DNA of 64,000 nt from an uncultured Paracoccaceae bacterium (GTDB taxonomy: Bacteria; Pseudomonadota; Alphaproteobacteria; Rhodobacterales; Rhodobacteraceae): positions 1-64,000 of the forward strand of contig CANMUM010000007.1 in NCBI GenBank assembly GCA_947501025.1, read 5' to 3'. The notes under the pieces are model-generated. The model saw nothing but the letters and a program-made list of their open reading frames with translations. It did no database searches and was not told the DNA's origin. The translations under genes were made by a program, and so were the position numbers. This document shows, piece after piece, positions 28,668-37,142 of the stretch; position 1 is the stretch's first letter, and each line of letters starts with the position of its first letter.

Positions 28668-30607
28668 TTCACAGCTCCCAGTCTCATACGGCGATCAAAT
28701 AGCGACAATGCCCCACCAAGCGCCATCATCAGCGCGCCAATCCACAACAAATTCACAAGTGGCTTTACATAAAAATACACCGACCATTTGCCCTCCTCTT
28801 GCCCCTCACGGATCACCATATAAAGATCGCCAAGTTGGTGATGGGCAATCGCGGTTTCTGTGGTTGGCATTCCTTCAACAAGAAATTTACGGTTTTCAGG
28901 GAATAGCTTTATGACCTTTCCATTTTTACTTAAGGTAAACTCACCACGTTGATACAAATAATTGGGGCCCTTACCGATCTCAACGCCATCAAATGAAATA
29001 TCAAAACCAGCCGCTTCAAACGTGCTTGGCGCCGATATTGATCGCACATCTTCAAATTCATAAGCCCGCAATATCCCGACACCCAGTATCATAATCCCAA
29101 AGCCGATATGTGCGATATATTTACCCCATTCTGACCTGCGGATTCCCAGCAGCCTTGACCAGAAAATATTTGCGCCACCACCTGTTGCACAGCGCTGGTA
29201 AATTTCATGCAATGTACCAAATGTGACCCATGCAAATAGCCAAACCGCAATGGGCGCGAGCACTCCGAAACTTGTTTGTTGCAAGCCCACAAATATAGCA
29301 AGCCCAAGCGCCAATGAGCCTATGATCGCAAATAGACGTATGATTGGCGCAAGCTTTCCCCGCTTCCACGAAATGGAAGCTCCTATCGGTAGTAAGATCG
29401 CCAACATAATGAAGAACGGCGTAAAGCTCGCATCAAAAAACGGCGCGCCAACAGATAATTTTGTTCCTGTCAGCATCTCAGCAACAAGCGGCCACATCGT
29501 GCCAATAAAAACCACAGCGCAAGACACACATAGAAGTAAGTTATTGATAACAATGCCGCTTTCACGCGAAACAGGTGCGAATGCCCCCGAAGCTGTGAGT
29601 TTTGGCGCACGCCAAGCAAAGAGCCCAAAACCAATGATGATCGTCATTAATATGATACCCAAAATGAACATGCCACGCGTCGGATCTGATGCAAAGCTAT
29701 GCACCGATGTTAAAAGGCCTGAGCGCACAATAAATGTTCCAATAAGCGAAAATGAGAAGCCAATAATGGCAAGTAGAATTGTCCATGATTTAAGGGTGTC
29801 GCGTTTTTCAACAACAATGGCTGAATGCAATAATGCCACCGAGATCAGCCACGGCATGAGCGATGCATTTTCAACAGGATCCCAAAACCAATATCCGCCC
29901 CAGCCAAGCTCATAATATGCCCACCAAGAACCAAGCGCGATACCTATTGTAAGAAAAATCCATGCGGCCAATGTCCAAGGACGTACAAACCGTGCCCATG
30001 CCGCATCGACGCGCCCATCAAGCAAACCCGCAATCGCAAAGCTGAACGTAACGCTTAATCCAACATAACCAAGATAGAGAAATGGTGGGTGAAATGCGAG
30101 GCCCGGGTCTTGCAAAATCGGATTGAGTCCAGAACCATCCGCAGGTGGCACAGCCAAGCGCCAAAACGGATTGGATGTTAAAATGATAAATGCGTAAAAT
30201 GCAAAACCGACAAGGCCCTGCACGGCCAAAACGCGCGCACGTAAGGCGGGAGGCATCTTCTGACTATAAAGCGCAACAGCCGCTCCAAATAACGCCAAGA
30301 TTGTTACCCACATCAACATCGAGCCTTCATGATTGCCCCATGTACCTGCAAATTTATAAAGCATTGGTTTTGTTGAATGTGAATTATCGGCAACGAGAGC
30401 CAAAGAAAAATCAGATGTCATAAACGCCCCAAGAAGCGCCACAAAGCTAAAACCTACGGCTAAAAACTGAACAAGCGCGAGTGCAGGTGTAATTTGCATC
30501 CATGCACGCCAATTTTTACCCGCTCCCATAAGACCAATAATGCCCTGTGCGAGCGCTAAAAAACCCGCAATTATCAGGAGCAAATGGCCATGTTCCGTTG
30601 TGATCAT
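28664..30607 (-). CDS. ccmF: Haem lyase CcmF
   Basis: CcmF joins haem delivered by CcmE to apocytochrome c. The protein has about 647 residues and about 14-15 membrane helices. The WWD-domain is recognisable (GTWGNHEGSMLMWVTILALFG, then WAYYELGWGGYWFWDPVENA). The ATG at 30607 is chosen, with GGA 7 bp upstream; an in-frame ATG seven codons earlier has no binding site. It is separated from the holin gene upstream by a terminator, so it likely has its own promoter, and leads the run ccmF-ccmH-hydratase-glnE. Confidence 0.95.
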   Translation of the reverse strand: MITTEHGHLLLIIAGFLALAQGIIGLMGAGKNWRAWMQITPALALVQFLAVGFSFVALLGAFMTSDFSLALVADNSHSTKPMLYKFAGTWGNHEGSMLMWVTILALFGAAVALYSQKMPPALRARVLAVQGLVGFAFYAFIILTSNPFWRLAVPPADGSGLNPILQDPGLAFHPPFLYLGYVGLSVTFSFAIAGLLDGRVDAAWARFVRPWTLAAWIFLTIGIALGSWWAYYELGWGGYWFWDPVENASLMPWLISVALLHSAIVVEKRDTLKSWTILLAIIGFSFSLIGTFIVRSGLLTSVHSFASDPTRGMFILGIILMTIIIGFGLFAWRAPKLTASGAFAPVSRESGIVINNLLLCVSCAVVFIGTMWPLVAEMLTGTKLSVGAPFFDASFTPFFIMLAILLPIGASISWKRGKLAPIIRLFAIIGSLALGLAIFVGLQQTSFGVLAPIAVWLFAWVTFGTLHEIYQRCATGGGANIFWSRLLGIRRSEWGKYIAHIGFGIMILGVGILRAYEFEDVRSISAPSTFEAAGFDISFDGVEIGKGPNYLYQRGEFTLSKNGKVIKLFPENRKFLVEGMPTTETAIAHHQLGDLYMVIREGQEEGKWSVYFYVKPLVNLLWIGALMMALGGALSLFDRRMRLGAVK

Positions 30608-30693
30608 TATAAATCCATTATTTTTCATGCAGTCTAATGAATATAGTGGTTTTCACAAGGGGCATATCGACGCAGGAATGAATTTTCAGACAT

Positions 30694-30726
30694 AAAAAAA
30701 CGGCGCCCCGATCCCTCAAGCGCCGT
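30694..30726 (-). terminator. Terminator after the holin gene
   Basis: On the minus strand ACGGCGC (30726-30720) pairs perfectly with GCGCCGT (30706-30700) around a 13-nt loop and is followed by seven T residues (30700-30694). It lies 28 bp after the holin stop and before ccmF, so the lysis pair ends here. The opposite strand also has ATTTTT after the stem and might terminate weakly. Confidence 0.85.
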
Positions 30727-30753
30727 ATTTTTGCTAACGATATCCTATATATG

Positions 30754-31344
30754 TTAGGCTTGTTTTTGCACCCATTCTAAAATGGCCGCATTGTCTTTGG
30801 TTTTGCTTGTTTGTGCAAATTTTGATGTATCAATATGCGTGATATTTTCAGCTTTTTTTACCTCAATATTGACATTTTTACTTTCATCCACATTCTCTAC
30901 ATTTTCTTGAACAGGGCTTTGAAGCTTTTCGATATTTAACTGTGAAATTGGTTTTGCTCGATAATGATGCAGCTCTCTGGCTCCAAAATAAAAACCAACG
31001 ACAGCTCCAAGCAACCACCAAAGCGGCTCGGGAATAAGATTTAAACCCATCATACGCTCTGAAAAACCAACTGGATCTGCCATTGCATAGACAAATAATC
31101 CGATTGTACCCAGCGCCATTGTTGGCCGGGGCAGACGATTGACACCACTAATCAAGCTATCAAACCAGCTTTCTTGCCTAGCAAACTCACCCTCAAATTG
31201 TGAGATAGCTGCTTGAAACCGTTTTTCTTGCGCTTGCATTTTTGCAGTTTCATTCACATGAAAAACTTCTGAAGTGTCTTTTATGGCGCCACCGAGTGAT
31301 TTTGCCAGCCCACCTAATCCTAAAACATTATTCAAAATACCCAT
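30754..31344 (-). CDS. GTA-type 3TM holin
   Basis: A 196-residue protein like the Pfam family GTA_holin_3TM (PF11351), which in Rhodobacter capsulatus permits release of gene transfer agent particles. It begins MGILNNVLGLGGLAKSLGG, has an amphipathic coiled stretch (about 25-65) and two clear membrane helices around PRPTMALGTIGLFVYAMADP and PLWWLLGAVVGFYFGARELHH with N-terminal hydrophobic residues forming a possible third. A charged C-terminal tail of about 65 residues follows. The ATG at 31344 (GGGGG 6 bp upstream) is chosen; an in-frame ATG at 31356 would overlap the muramidase gene. It is translationally coupled to the muramidase and followed by a terminator. Confidence 0.88.
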   Translation of the reverse strand: MGILNNVLGLGGLAKSLGGAIKDTSEVFHVNETAKMQAQEKRFQAAISQFEGEFARQESWFDSLISGVNRLPRPTMALGTIGLFVYAMADPVGFSERMMGLNLIPEPLWWLLGAVVGFYFGARELHHYRAKPISQLNIEKLQSPVQENVENVDESKNVNIEVKKAENITHIDTSKFAQTSKTKDNAAILEWVQKQA

Positions 31345-31346
31345 TA

Positions 31347-31940
31347 TTACCCCCATGCCGAAATGCGTTGATGATGTTGTTGATCCGAAAATTTAAAGCG
31401 AGCCGATAGAAATTCCTCAGCGCGTTTAATCCAGCCACCTTTGCCACCTGCGCGGGTGCGGGCATATTTTCGAGAAGCTGGGCGACGATCAGCAAGCGCA
31501 TAATAATAATCACGGCGCTCAATTCCATATGCATCAACAAGATACTGCCCAGCAAAGCTATAAACTTGACGTGCTGCGGCAATCGTTTTTGGACCATTCC
31601 CACCATCAACGACCAGCTGTGTACCAAAACCATTAAGTGTTTCTTGCAAAATCTTAATCGCATTGCTGCCAGCATTTACATACATATCAAATACTGTTGG
31701 TACCAATTCAGTTGGCAGTTGGTCAATTTTTGGTTTGACCAAATAACGTTGAATATAAATCTCTTTAGCTTCACCAATTGTTAGCTTGCGCACATCTGCA
31801 ACACTCACTTTTTTGCCACGATGAATGGACAAAGTCCCAATGGTAATTCCAAAATTTGTAGCCCCGCCTGGATCATCTGGGTCATTCACAAAACCACCCT
31901 CACGACGCAGCAATTCTTCTAACAATTCTTTCAATTCCAT
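31347..31940 (-). CDS. Holin-associated N-acetylmuramidase (GH108 endolysin)
   Basis: A 197-residue peptidoglycan hydrolase. The glycoside hydrolase 108 motif REGGFVNDPDDPGGATNFGI lies at residues 13-32 with Glu14 as the catalytic acid, and a C-terminal PG_binding_3-type region follows (about 95-180). It matches the holin-associated N-acetylmuramidase that pairs with the GTA holin in Rhodobacterales. There is no signal peptide, so export would depend on the holin. AAGGA precedes the ATG, and a palindrome lies just upstream. With the holin it forms a two-gene cassette placed between ccmE and ccmF. Confidence 0.9.
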   Translation of the reverse strand: MELKELLEELLRREGGFVNDPDDPGGATNFGITIGTLSIHRGKKVSVADVRKLTIGEAKEIYIQRYLVKPKIDQLPTELVPTVFDMYVNAGSNAIKILQETLNGFGTQLVVDGGNGPKTIAAARQVYSFAGQYLVDAYGIERRDYYYALADRRPASRKYARTRAGGKGGWIKRAEEFLSARFKFSDQQHHQRISAWG

Positions 31941-31961
31941 AATCCCAATCCTTAATTATAT

Positions 31962-31977
31962 GTTACGATTTCGTAAC
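31962..31977. promoter_or_regulatory. Perfect palindrome upstream of the muramidase-holin cassette
   Basis: GTTACGATTTCGTAAC is a perfect 7-2-7 inverted repeat, 21 bp before the muramidase ATG and downstream of AT-rich promoter-like sequence (31978-32040). It is placed where a repressor or activator would control the cassette. I cannot assign the protein; it is not the CtrA (TTAA-N7-TTAA) or LexA (GTTC-N7-GTTC) site of alphaproteobacteria. Confidence 0.5.
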
Positions 31978-32051
31978 TAGATTATTAACAAAAGGTGTTA
32001 AAAGAGTTTAAATTTTATTAGGGAAATATTACGAGGGGGTGCGAACGGTGC

Positions 32052-32486
32052 TTATTCTTGCTGATAGACACCCTGCTCTTTGAGGGCATCTACAACCTCA
32101 CGTGGCATATAAGTTTCGTCATGTTTTGCCAGTATTTCTTCTGCAACAAAAATATCATCAATCAATCTTCCGCGAGCAATAGCACCTTGCCCTTCCGAAA
32201 ATAGATCTGGTAGCAAGCCAGTGTAACTCACTGATATATCAGAATTTCCATCGGTCACAATGAATTCTACGACATCACCTTCCTTGTGAATCACTGTGCT
32301 TTCCTTGACCAAACCGCCGACGCGGAAAAGACCATCAGTTGGCGTACCTTCCTCAGCGATTTGCGTTGGAGATTTAAAATATTCAATTGAATTTTTAAAT
32401 CCAAAGCCGATGGCCGTGGCAGCAACAGCCAAAAGAGCAATACCTATGATAATGAGGCGAATACGGCGCTGCTTACGTGTCGACAT
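32052..32486 (-). CDS. ccmE: Cytochrome c maturation haem chaperone CcmE
   Basis: CcmE covalently carries haem to CcmF. From the ATG at 32486 it has 144 residues: a basic start MSTRKQRRIR, one membrane anchor (about 10-30), an OB-fold periplasmic domain, and the haem-binding histidine in LAKHDETYMP near residue 122. An in-frame ATG 11 codons earlier would overlap argC. The stop is 111 bp before the muramidase start, so ccmE and ccmF are separated by the lysis cassette. Confidence 0.95.
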   Translation of the reverse strand: MSTRKQRRIRLIIIGIALLAVAATAIGFGFKNSIEYFKSPTQIAEEGTPTDGLFRVGGLVKESTVIHKEGDVVEFIVTDGNSDISVSYTGLLPDLFSEGQGAIARGRLIDDIFVAEEILAKHDETYMPREVVDALKEQGVYQQE

Positions 32487-32493
32487 TAATATC

Positions 32494-33525
32494 TCACGGA
32501 AAAATTGGGGCTTGCTCAAGAGCTGTTATTTCTGGAACGCTAACCATCAAATTGGCACAGTGAATGGCCATGCCAGCTGAACCTTTGACAAGATTATCCA
32601 GCGCTGAAAATACAATACTATAGCCATCAATACGATCAGCGCAAACGCCAATATGGCAGAAATTTGATCCGCGCACATGACGGGTATGAGGCGCCTCGCC
32701 AATTGGCAAGACAACCATAAATGGCTCATCAGCATAGGCATCACTAAGGGCAGCATGCACAGCTGGCGCTTCACCCTTCACATAAATCGTCGCAAGAATT
32801 CCACGATTTTGAGGCAGCAAATGCGGCGTAAAGCGCACACGCACATCACGAGCGGCAGCCTTTGAGAGTTCTTGATCAAATTCACTCAAATGACGATGCG
32901 ACGCAATACCATATGCATGGAAGCCTTCCGACACTTCAGAATGCAACATGCCTTCTTTTGCCCCACGCCCTGCGCCAGAGACGCCTGAAGCCAGATCTAT
33001 AATGATATTATCGGGATCAATCACGCCCGCTTTGAGAAGTGGGATCAGAGGCAGATTTCCAGCAGCCGCATTGCAACCCGTGGCAGCCACCAAGCGCGCA
33101 TTGCGGATATCATCACGATAATGCTCAGGCAGACCATATACAGCTTCGCCTTGAAGTTCGGGGGCGGCGTGATCATTGCCATACCAACGCTTATATTCAT
33201 CCATATCACGCAAACGGAAATCAGCGCTCAAATCAACAATTTTTATGTGTTCTGGTAGCTTGCGAATAACGTCTTGAGAGGTTGCATGCGGCAATCCACA
33301 AAATGCAAACTCGATTTCATCAAAATTAACTTCGTCAATCTTAACAAGTTTTGGCAGTTTTAAATGGCGCAAATGTGGAAACACTTCGGACATCTCAAGG
33401 CCAGCTTTGGCATTGGCCACAAGTGCTTTAATCTCAAAATTTGGATGTTGTGAAAGCAAGCGCACAAGCTCAGAACCTGTATAACCGCTCGCGCCAATTA
33501 TGGCTGTATTAATTTTCTTATTCAT
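32494..33525 (-). CDS. argC: N-acetyl-gamma-glutamyl-phosphate reductase
   Basis: ArgC reduces N-acetylglutamyl phosphate in arginine synthesis using NADPH. It has 343 residues from the ATG at 33525. The Rossmann motif [15 protein letters not shown] is at about 9-23, the catalytic Cys is in [15 protein letters not shown] (near residue 150), and the conserved His is in [20 protein letters not shown]. It follows murI with a 1-bp gap; ccmE follows at once, the usual alphaproteobacterial arrangement. Confidence 0.95.
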   Translation of the reverse strand: MNKKINTAIIGASGYTGSELVRLLSQHPNFEIKALVANAKAGLEMSEVFPHLRHLKLPKLVKIDEVNFDEIEFAFCGLPHATSQDVIRKLPEHIKIVDLSADFRLRDMDEYKRWYGNDHAAPELQGEAVYGLPEHYRDDIRNARLVAATGCNAAAGNLPLIPLLKAGVIDPDNIIIDLASGVSGAGRGAKEGMLHSEVSEGFHAYGIASHRHLSEFDQELSKAAARDVRVRFTPHLLPQNRGILATIYVKGEAPAVHAALSDAYADEPFMVVLPIGEAPHTRHVRGSNFCHIGVCADRIDGYSIVFSALDNLVKGSAGMAIHCANLMVSVPEITALEQAPIFP

Positions 33526-33526
33526 A

Positions 33527-34351
33527 TCAAACGCTTTCAAATATAATATCTTCGCCAATGAAATTCGACGCTTCTTTTGACACCTTTACACCATCGCCGC
33601 TTGTAATGAAACGCGTCTTGCCAGTAGCATTGGAAAAACGTTTATGGCGATTCACGTAATCAAATAGAGCTTTTGCAACGATAAAGGGTTGTGAGAAGAT
33701 CATCGTTTCCTTGGGAAGTGCTGCGGCAAAATATTTGGCAGCGATAGGATAATGCGTACATGCCAATGCTGCCGTCTGTGGATCAGGCAAGCCTTCCAGC
33801 CCTTGAGCTACATATTTTTCAACGGCAGCTTTGATCGCGGCTTCATCCCCTGCTTCAATCGCTGGAACAAGATCATGGCAAGCAATCGCTTCCACATGCA
33901 CATCACGCGCGCGAAAGCGAAGTTCACGAGAAAATGCACCCGACTTAACAGATGCATCCGTTGCAAAAAGCAGCACATCACGCAGACCCGTATGAGTTGG
34001 AGGCGCATTATCACCCCAGTCACGGTCCGTCATGGCTTCAATCATAGGCACGAACACACCAAGCACGCGCCGCTCACGGCCTTGGTCATTTTTGGGGAGC
34101 CATTCGGTCTGCAAATCATGTAATGCCACCGCAGATGCCGTATTGCACGCCAACACAACCAAATCACATCCCAAATCAAACAGCTTACGGACAGCCGCCC
34201 GCGTCAAACCATGAATCTCAGCTTCCGATTTTGTCCCATAAGGTGAATTTGCATGATCACCATAATATAAGAAACCTGTATCGGGCATGGATTTTTGCAT
34301 CGCCTTTAGAACGGTAAGGCCACCAATGCCGCTATCAAAAACACCAATCAT
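33527..34351 (-). CDS. murI: Glutamate racemase
   Basis: MurI makes D-glutamate for peptidoglycan. It has 274 residues and the two catalytic cysteines: VLACNTASA (near residue 70) and ALACTHYP (near 199), with FDSGIGGL and GDHANSPYG in the substrate site. It starts by overlapping the acyltransferase stop (4 bp) and precedes argC by 1 bp. Confidence 0.95.
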   Translation of the reverse strand: MIGVFDSGIGGLTVLKAMQKSMPDTGFLYYGDHANSPYGTKSEAEIHGLTRAAVRKLFDLGCDLVVLACNTASAVALHDLQTEWLPKNDQGRERRVLGVFVPMIEAMTDRDWGDNAPPTHTGLRDVLLFATDASVKSGAFSRELRFRARDVHVEAIACHDLVPAIEAGDEAAIKAAVEKYVAQGLEGLPDPQTAALACTHYPIAAKYFAAALPKETMIFSQPFIVAKALFDYVNRHKRFSNATGKTRFITSGDGVKVSKEASNFIGEDIIFESV

Positions 34352-35244
34352 TTTGCACCTGCAGCTTTATCGCGATATCGTTCATTAAATTCATATCCAA
34401 GATCTGCATCAATCCCACCAACGGCATATGTGCGTTTGCGCAAGAATGCCTTGAGAGCGGTTGCATCTTTTAAATACGGTTCAAGTTCATCGCGGGATAT
34501 GGGCGCGCCAATGCAAACATCAACTGGTTTTTTTATCCGGCGGCGAAATTCACGAATAAGCAAGCCAAGGCGCAAATTGGAATGAATATGCGACGCCAGC
34601 TGAAAAAGTCGCGAATTAGAACCAGGAAAATAAATCGGAACGATCACCGCATCTGTGCGTGTAATTAATTTGGTCGGGAAACGATGCCAGCTGGGATCAT
34701 AAGCTTTGCCAAATGGTTTATGCGATGTTGAGACGGTCGCCCCCGGGAAGATACCAATAATACCGCCCTCTTTTAGCCAATTCATCGCGGCTTTGCGATT
34801 TTCCATATTTTGCGTGAGAGCCTCTTTGCTTCCCTCAAAACTAATTGGAATAATCACACGATCTAAGTCACTGGAACGGCGAAACACACGATTTGCCATA
34901 ATCTTAAATTCTTCACGACGTTTTTTCAGTATCAGCCCCATGCTCAGCCCATCAAGGATACCATATGGATGATTGGAAACCACAATAACAGGGCCTGTGG
35001 AGGGGATGTTTTCAAGTGCGCCTTTGATAACGTTGAGTTCTAGGCCATAGCGCTCATACATAAGCTCCCAAAAATCTGCACCATTTTTGACATCCTCTGC
35101 ATATCCATCAGCACGCTTGATCAGACCAATACGGCCCGTGGCATTTTCAAGGCCGCGAATAAGCGAGCGCCCGAATTTACCGCTTGCCTCATATGCATAT
35201 GTGATATCTCTTGCGACAGAGCGCTTATTTGGCATTTGATTCAT
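34348..35244 (-). CDS. Lysophospholipid acyltransferase family protein (PlsC-like)
   Basis: A 298-residue acyltransferase. SNHPYGILDG holds the HX4D catalytic motif (near residue 90), GIIGIFPGATVS the FPEG-like motif, and VPIYFPGSNS the block IV-like proline site. It probably acylates a glycerophosphate or lysophospholipid; the ornithine-lipid or OlsA branch is an alternative. The ATG at 35244 overlaps the aroB stop, with GGAGG upstream. No membrane helix is strong. Confidence 0.85.
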   Translation of the reverse strand: MNQMPNKRSVARDITYAYEASGKFGRSLIRGLENATGRIGLIKRADGYAEDVKNGADFWELMYERYGLELNVIKGALENIPSTGPVIVVSNHPYGILDGLSMGLILKKRREEFKIMANRVFRRSSDLDRVIIPISFEGSKEALTQNMENRKAAMNWLKEGGIIGIFPGATVSTSHKPFGKAYDPSWHRFPTKLITRTDAVIVPIYFPGSNSRLFQLASHIHSNLRLGLLIREFRRRIKKPVDVCIGAPISRDELEPYLKDATALKAFLRKRTYAVGGIDADLGYEFNERYRDKAAGAK

Positions 35245-36344
35245 TGAAGAGCAGCCTCCCAAATATCAAGAGCGGCTTGCGGATCTACGCCACGTGCGAC
35301 GAATGATTTGCCAATGTCATGTGCCAAAATAAAGGTGAGTGCGCCATTTTGAACCTTTTTATCTTGATACATTGCATTCATGAGAACTTGTGGGTCAAGC
35401 GCTTCACCCGAAATAGCAGAAATCTCCGACATCATGCCCATTTTTTGAAAATGCGCACGTACACGCTCATTTGTACCCTTTGCGCAATAGCCAAGCTTTT
35501 CAGACAGCTCAAAAGCAAGGCCACAACCAATCGCAACGCCTTCACCATGCAGCAAGCGCGCGGAATACCCTGTTGCTGACTCAAGTGCATGTCCAAATGT
35601 ATGTCCAAGATTGAGCAAGGCGCGATCGCCGCGCTCCTTTTCATCGCGCGCCACAATATCGGCTTTCATCTGACAACAATGGCCGATCATATGCTCGATT
35701 GCGTCTTGTTCGAGTGCACGAATAGAATTGTGATTATCATCAAGCCAATCAAAGAACGCCGCATCACCCAAAAGCCCATATTTAGCGACTTCACCATAGC
35801 CCGCCAAAAATTCGCGCTCGGGCAGCGTTTGCAAAACATCGGTGTCACAAATCACCATCTGGGGCTGATGAAATGCGCCGATAAGATTTTTGCCTGATTT
35901 TGAGTTAATTCCCGTTTTGCCACCAACCGAACTATCCACCTGAGCCAAGAGGCTTGTCGGCATCTGCACAAAACGAACACCGCGACGCAAAATATTTGAA
36001 GCAAAGCCAACAAGATCGCCAATGACACCACCGCCCAATGCGATAACCACATCATCGCGCTCGACTTTGGCATCAAGAAGTTCTTCGACAACTTGTTCAA
36101 GAACAGGCCAAGACTTGGAACCCTCGCCCGCTTCCACAGTGATCAAGACACTTTCAATGCCGCTTTGTTTTAGAGCATTTTGTAGCTTCGCGCCATAAAG
36201 CCCTGCAACATTTTCATCACTCACAATGGCCGCAAATTTACGCTTCATAAGCGGCAATATCTTCTCACCACAATGAGTAAGCAGACCTGCACCAATGTGA
36301 ATGTCATATTGTGTTTGAGGTAAATTTACAGATATTTTTTTCAT
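35241..36344 (-). CDS. aroB: 3-dehydroquinate synthase
   Basis: AroB converts DAHP to 3-dehydroquinate, second step of the shikimate pathway. It has 367 residues with the NAD-binding motif IALGGGVIGDLVGFAS (near residue 105), MPTSLLAQVDSSVGGKTGIN, and the zinc ligands in NLGHTFGHALE (near 248) and RLLHGEGVAIG. aroK lies 22 bp upstream in the same direction, the common pairing. Confidence 0.96.
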   Translation of the reverse strand: MKKISVNLPQTQYDIHIGAGLLTHCGEKILPLMKRKFAAIVSDENVAGLYGAKLQNALKQSGIESVLITVEAGEGSKSWPVLEQVVEELLDAKVERDDVVIALGGGVIGDLVGFASNILRRGVRFVQMPTSLLAQVDSSVGGKTGINSKSGKNLIGAFHQPQMVICDTDVLQTLPEREFLAGYGEVAKYGLLGDAAFFDWLDDNHNSIRALEQDAIEHMIGHCCQMKADIVARDEKERGDRALLNLGHTFGHALESATGYSARLLHGEGVAIGCGLAFELSEKLGYCAKGTNERVRAHFQKMGMMSEISAISGEALDPQVLMNAMYQDKKVQNGALTFILAHDIGKSFVARGVDPQAALDIWEAALQ

Positions 36345-36366
36345 TATGGCGTTCCTTCGCCCTTAC

Positions 36367-36894
36367 TTATGGCTTTTTGCGCTCAATTCCAAGCGTTTTA
36401 CAGATTTTATCAACCATAATTTCGTGGCTTTGATCGGCTTGCGACACAACTTTATGCTCTGCATAGGCATAAATCGGGCTTCGCTTTTCTAAAAGCTCTT
36501 GCAAAATTTGTTTTGGATTATCGTTTTGAAGAAGTGGTCGGTGCGCCTTCCCCTTCACCCTACTCCATAAAGTCTCTAAATCCGCATCAAGCCACACACC
36601 ATGTCCATTTTCAGCAATCAATTGACGATTCTTTTCTGACAAAAATGCTCCGCCGCCCGTTGCAATAACCTGCGGCGGTTCCGATAATATGCGCGCAAGC
36701 ACCCTACTTTCGAGCGCCCTAAATTCTGGCTCGCCATATTCTGCAAAAATTTCGGCAATTGCGCGCTGTGAAACCTCTTCAATTTCATTATCCACATCGA
36801 CAAAATTCATATGAAGCGCCGCCGCAAGCCTACGGCCAACCGAGCTTTTGCCCGACCCCATCATGCCAACCAATATGATCGATTTTTCTGTCAT
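36367..36894 (-). CDS. aroK: Shikimate kinase
   Basis: AroK phosphorylates shikimate. It has 175 residues from the ATG at 36894, which has AAGGA 6 bp upstream; longer in-frame starts lack one. Walker A is GMMGSGKSSVG (about 10-20), FRALESRVL and ATGGGAFLSEKNR are substrate-site motifs and GKAHRPLL the lid arginine. It begins the aroK-aroB-acyltransferase-murI-argC-ccmE run. Confidence 0.95.
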   Translation of the reverse strand: MTEKSIILVGMMGSGKSSVGRRLAAALHMNFVDVDNEIEEVSQRAIAEIFAEYGEPEFRALESRVLARILSEPPQVIATGGGAFLSEKNRQLIAENGHGVWLDADLETLWSRVKGKAHRPLLQNDNPKQILQELLEKRSPIYAYAEHKVVSQADQSHEIMVDKICKTLGIERKKP

Positions 36895-36998
36895 TGCGAA
36901 TCCTTTTTCAATGGATAACATCATGGTGCCCCTTGTCCAGAGCTTGATATTATGTAAAATGCCTATACCGTTAAATTTATTGGAAAACACCGTAGAAA

Positions 36999-37142
36999 AT
37001 GATCCGAAAATTCATATTTTTTATAATTCGCATTTTATTCCTACTTTGCGTGCTATCGCTTATTGGCACAGCCATCTATACTGCTTTTTTCCAACCTATA
37101 GTGGCGAAAAAAAATGTTGAGCAGACTATACCGATCAAATAA
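36999..37142 (+). CDS. Possible 47-residue single-helix membrane protein
   Basis: A short open frame reading MIRKFIFFIIRILFLL at the start, with a basic N-terminus, one membrane helix (about 5-30) and a short polar tail ending QTIPIK. It lies in the divergent spacer between aroK and the exported protein gene and overlaps the latter's start by 29 bp in another frame. The Shine-Dalgarno is weak. The membrane-protein character supports it, but chance remains possible. Confidence 0.4.
   Translation: MIRKFIFFIIRILFLLCVLSLIGTAIYTAFFQPIVAKKNVEQTIPIK

Noticed and set aside
31985-32001. CtrA site before the muramidase-holin cassette
   Set aside because: TTAA at 31985 and TTAA at 31998 are 9 bp apart; the CtrA motif needs 7. 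A related pair nearby has 6.
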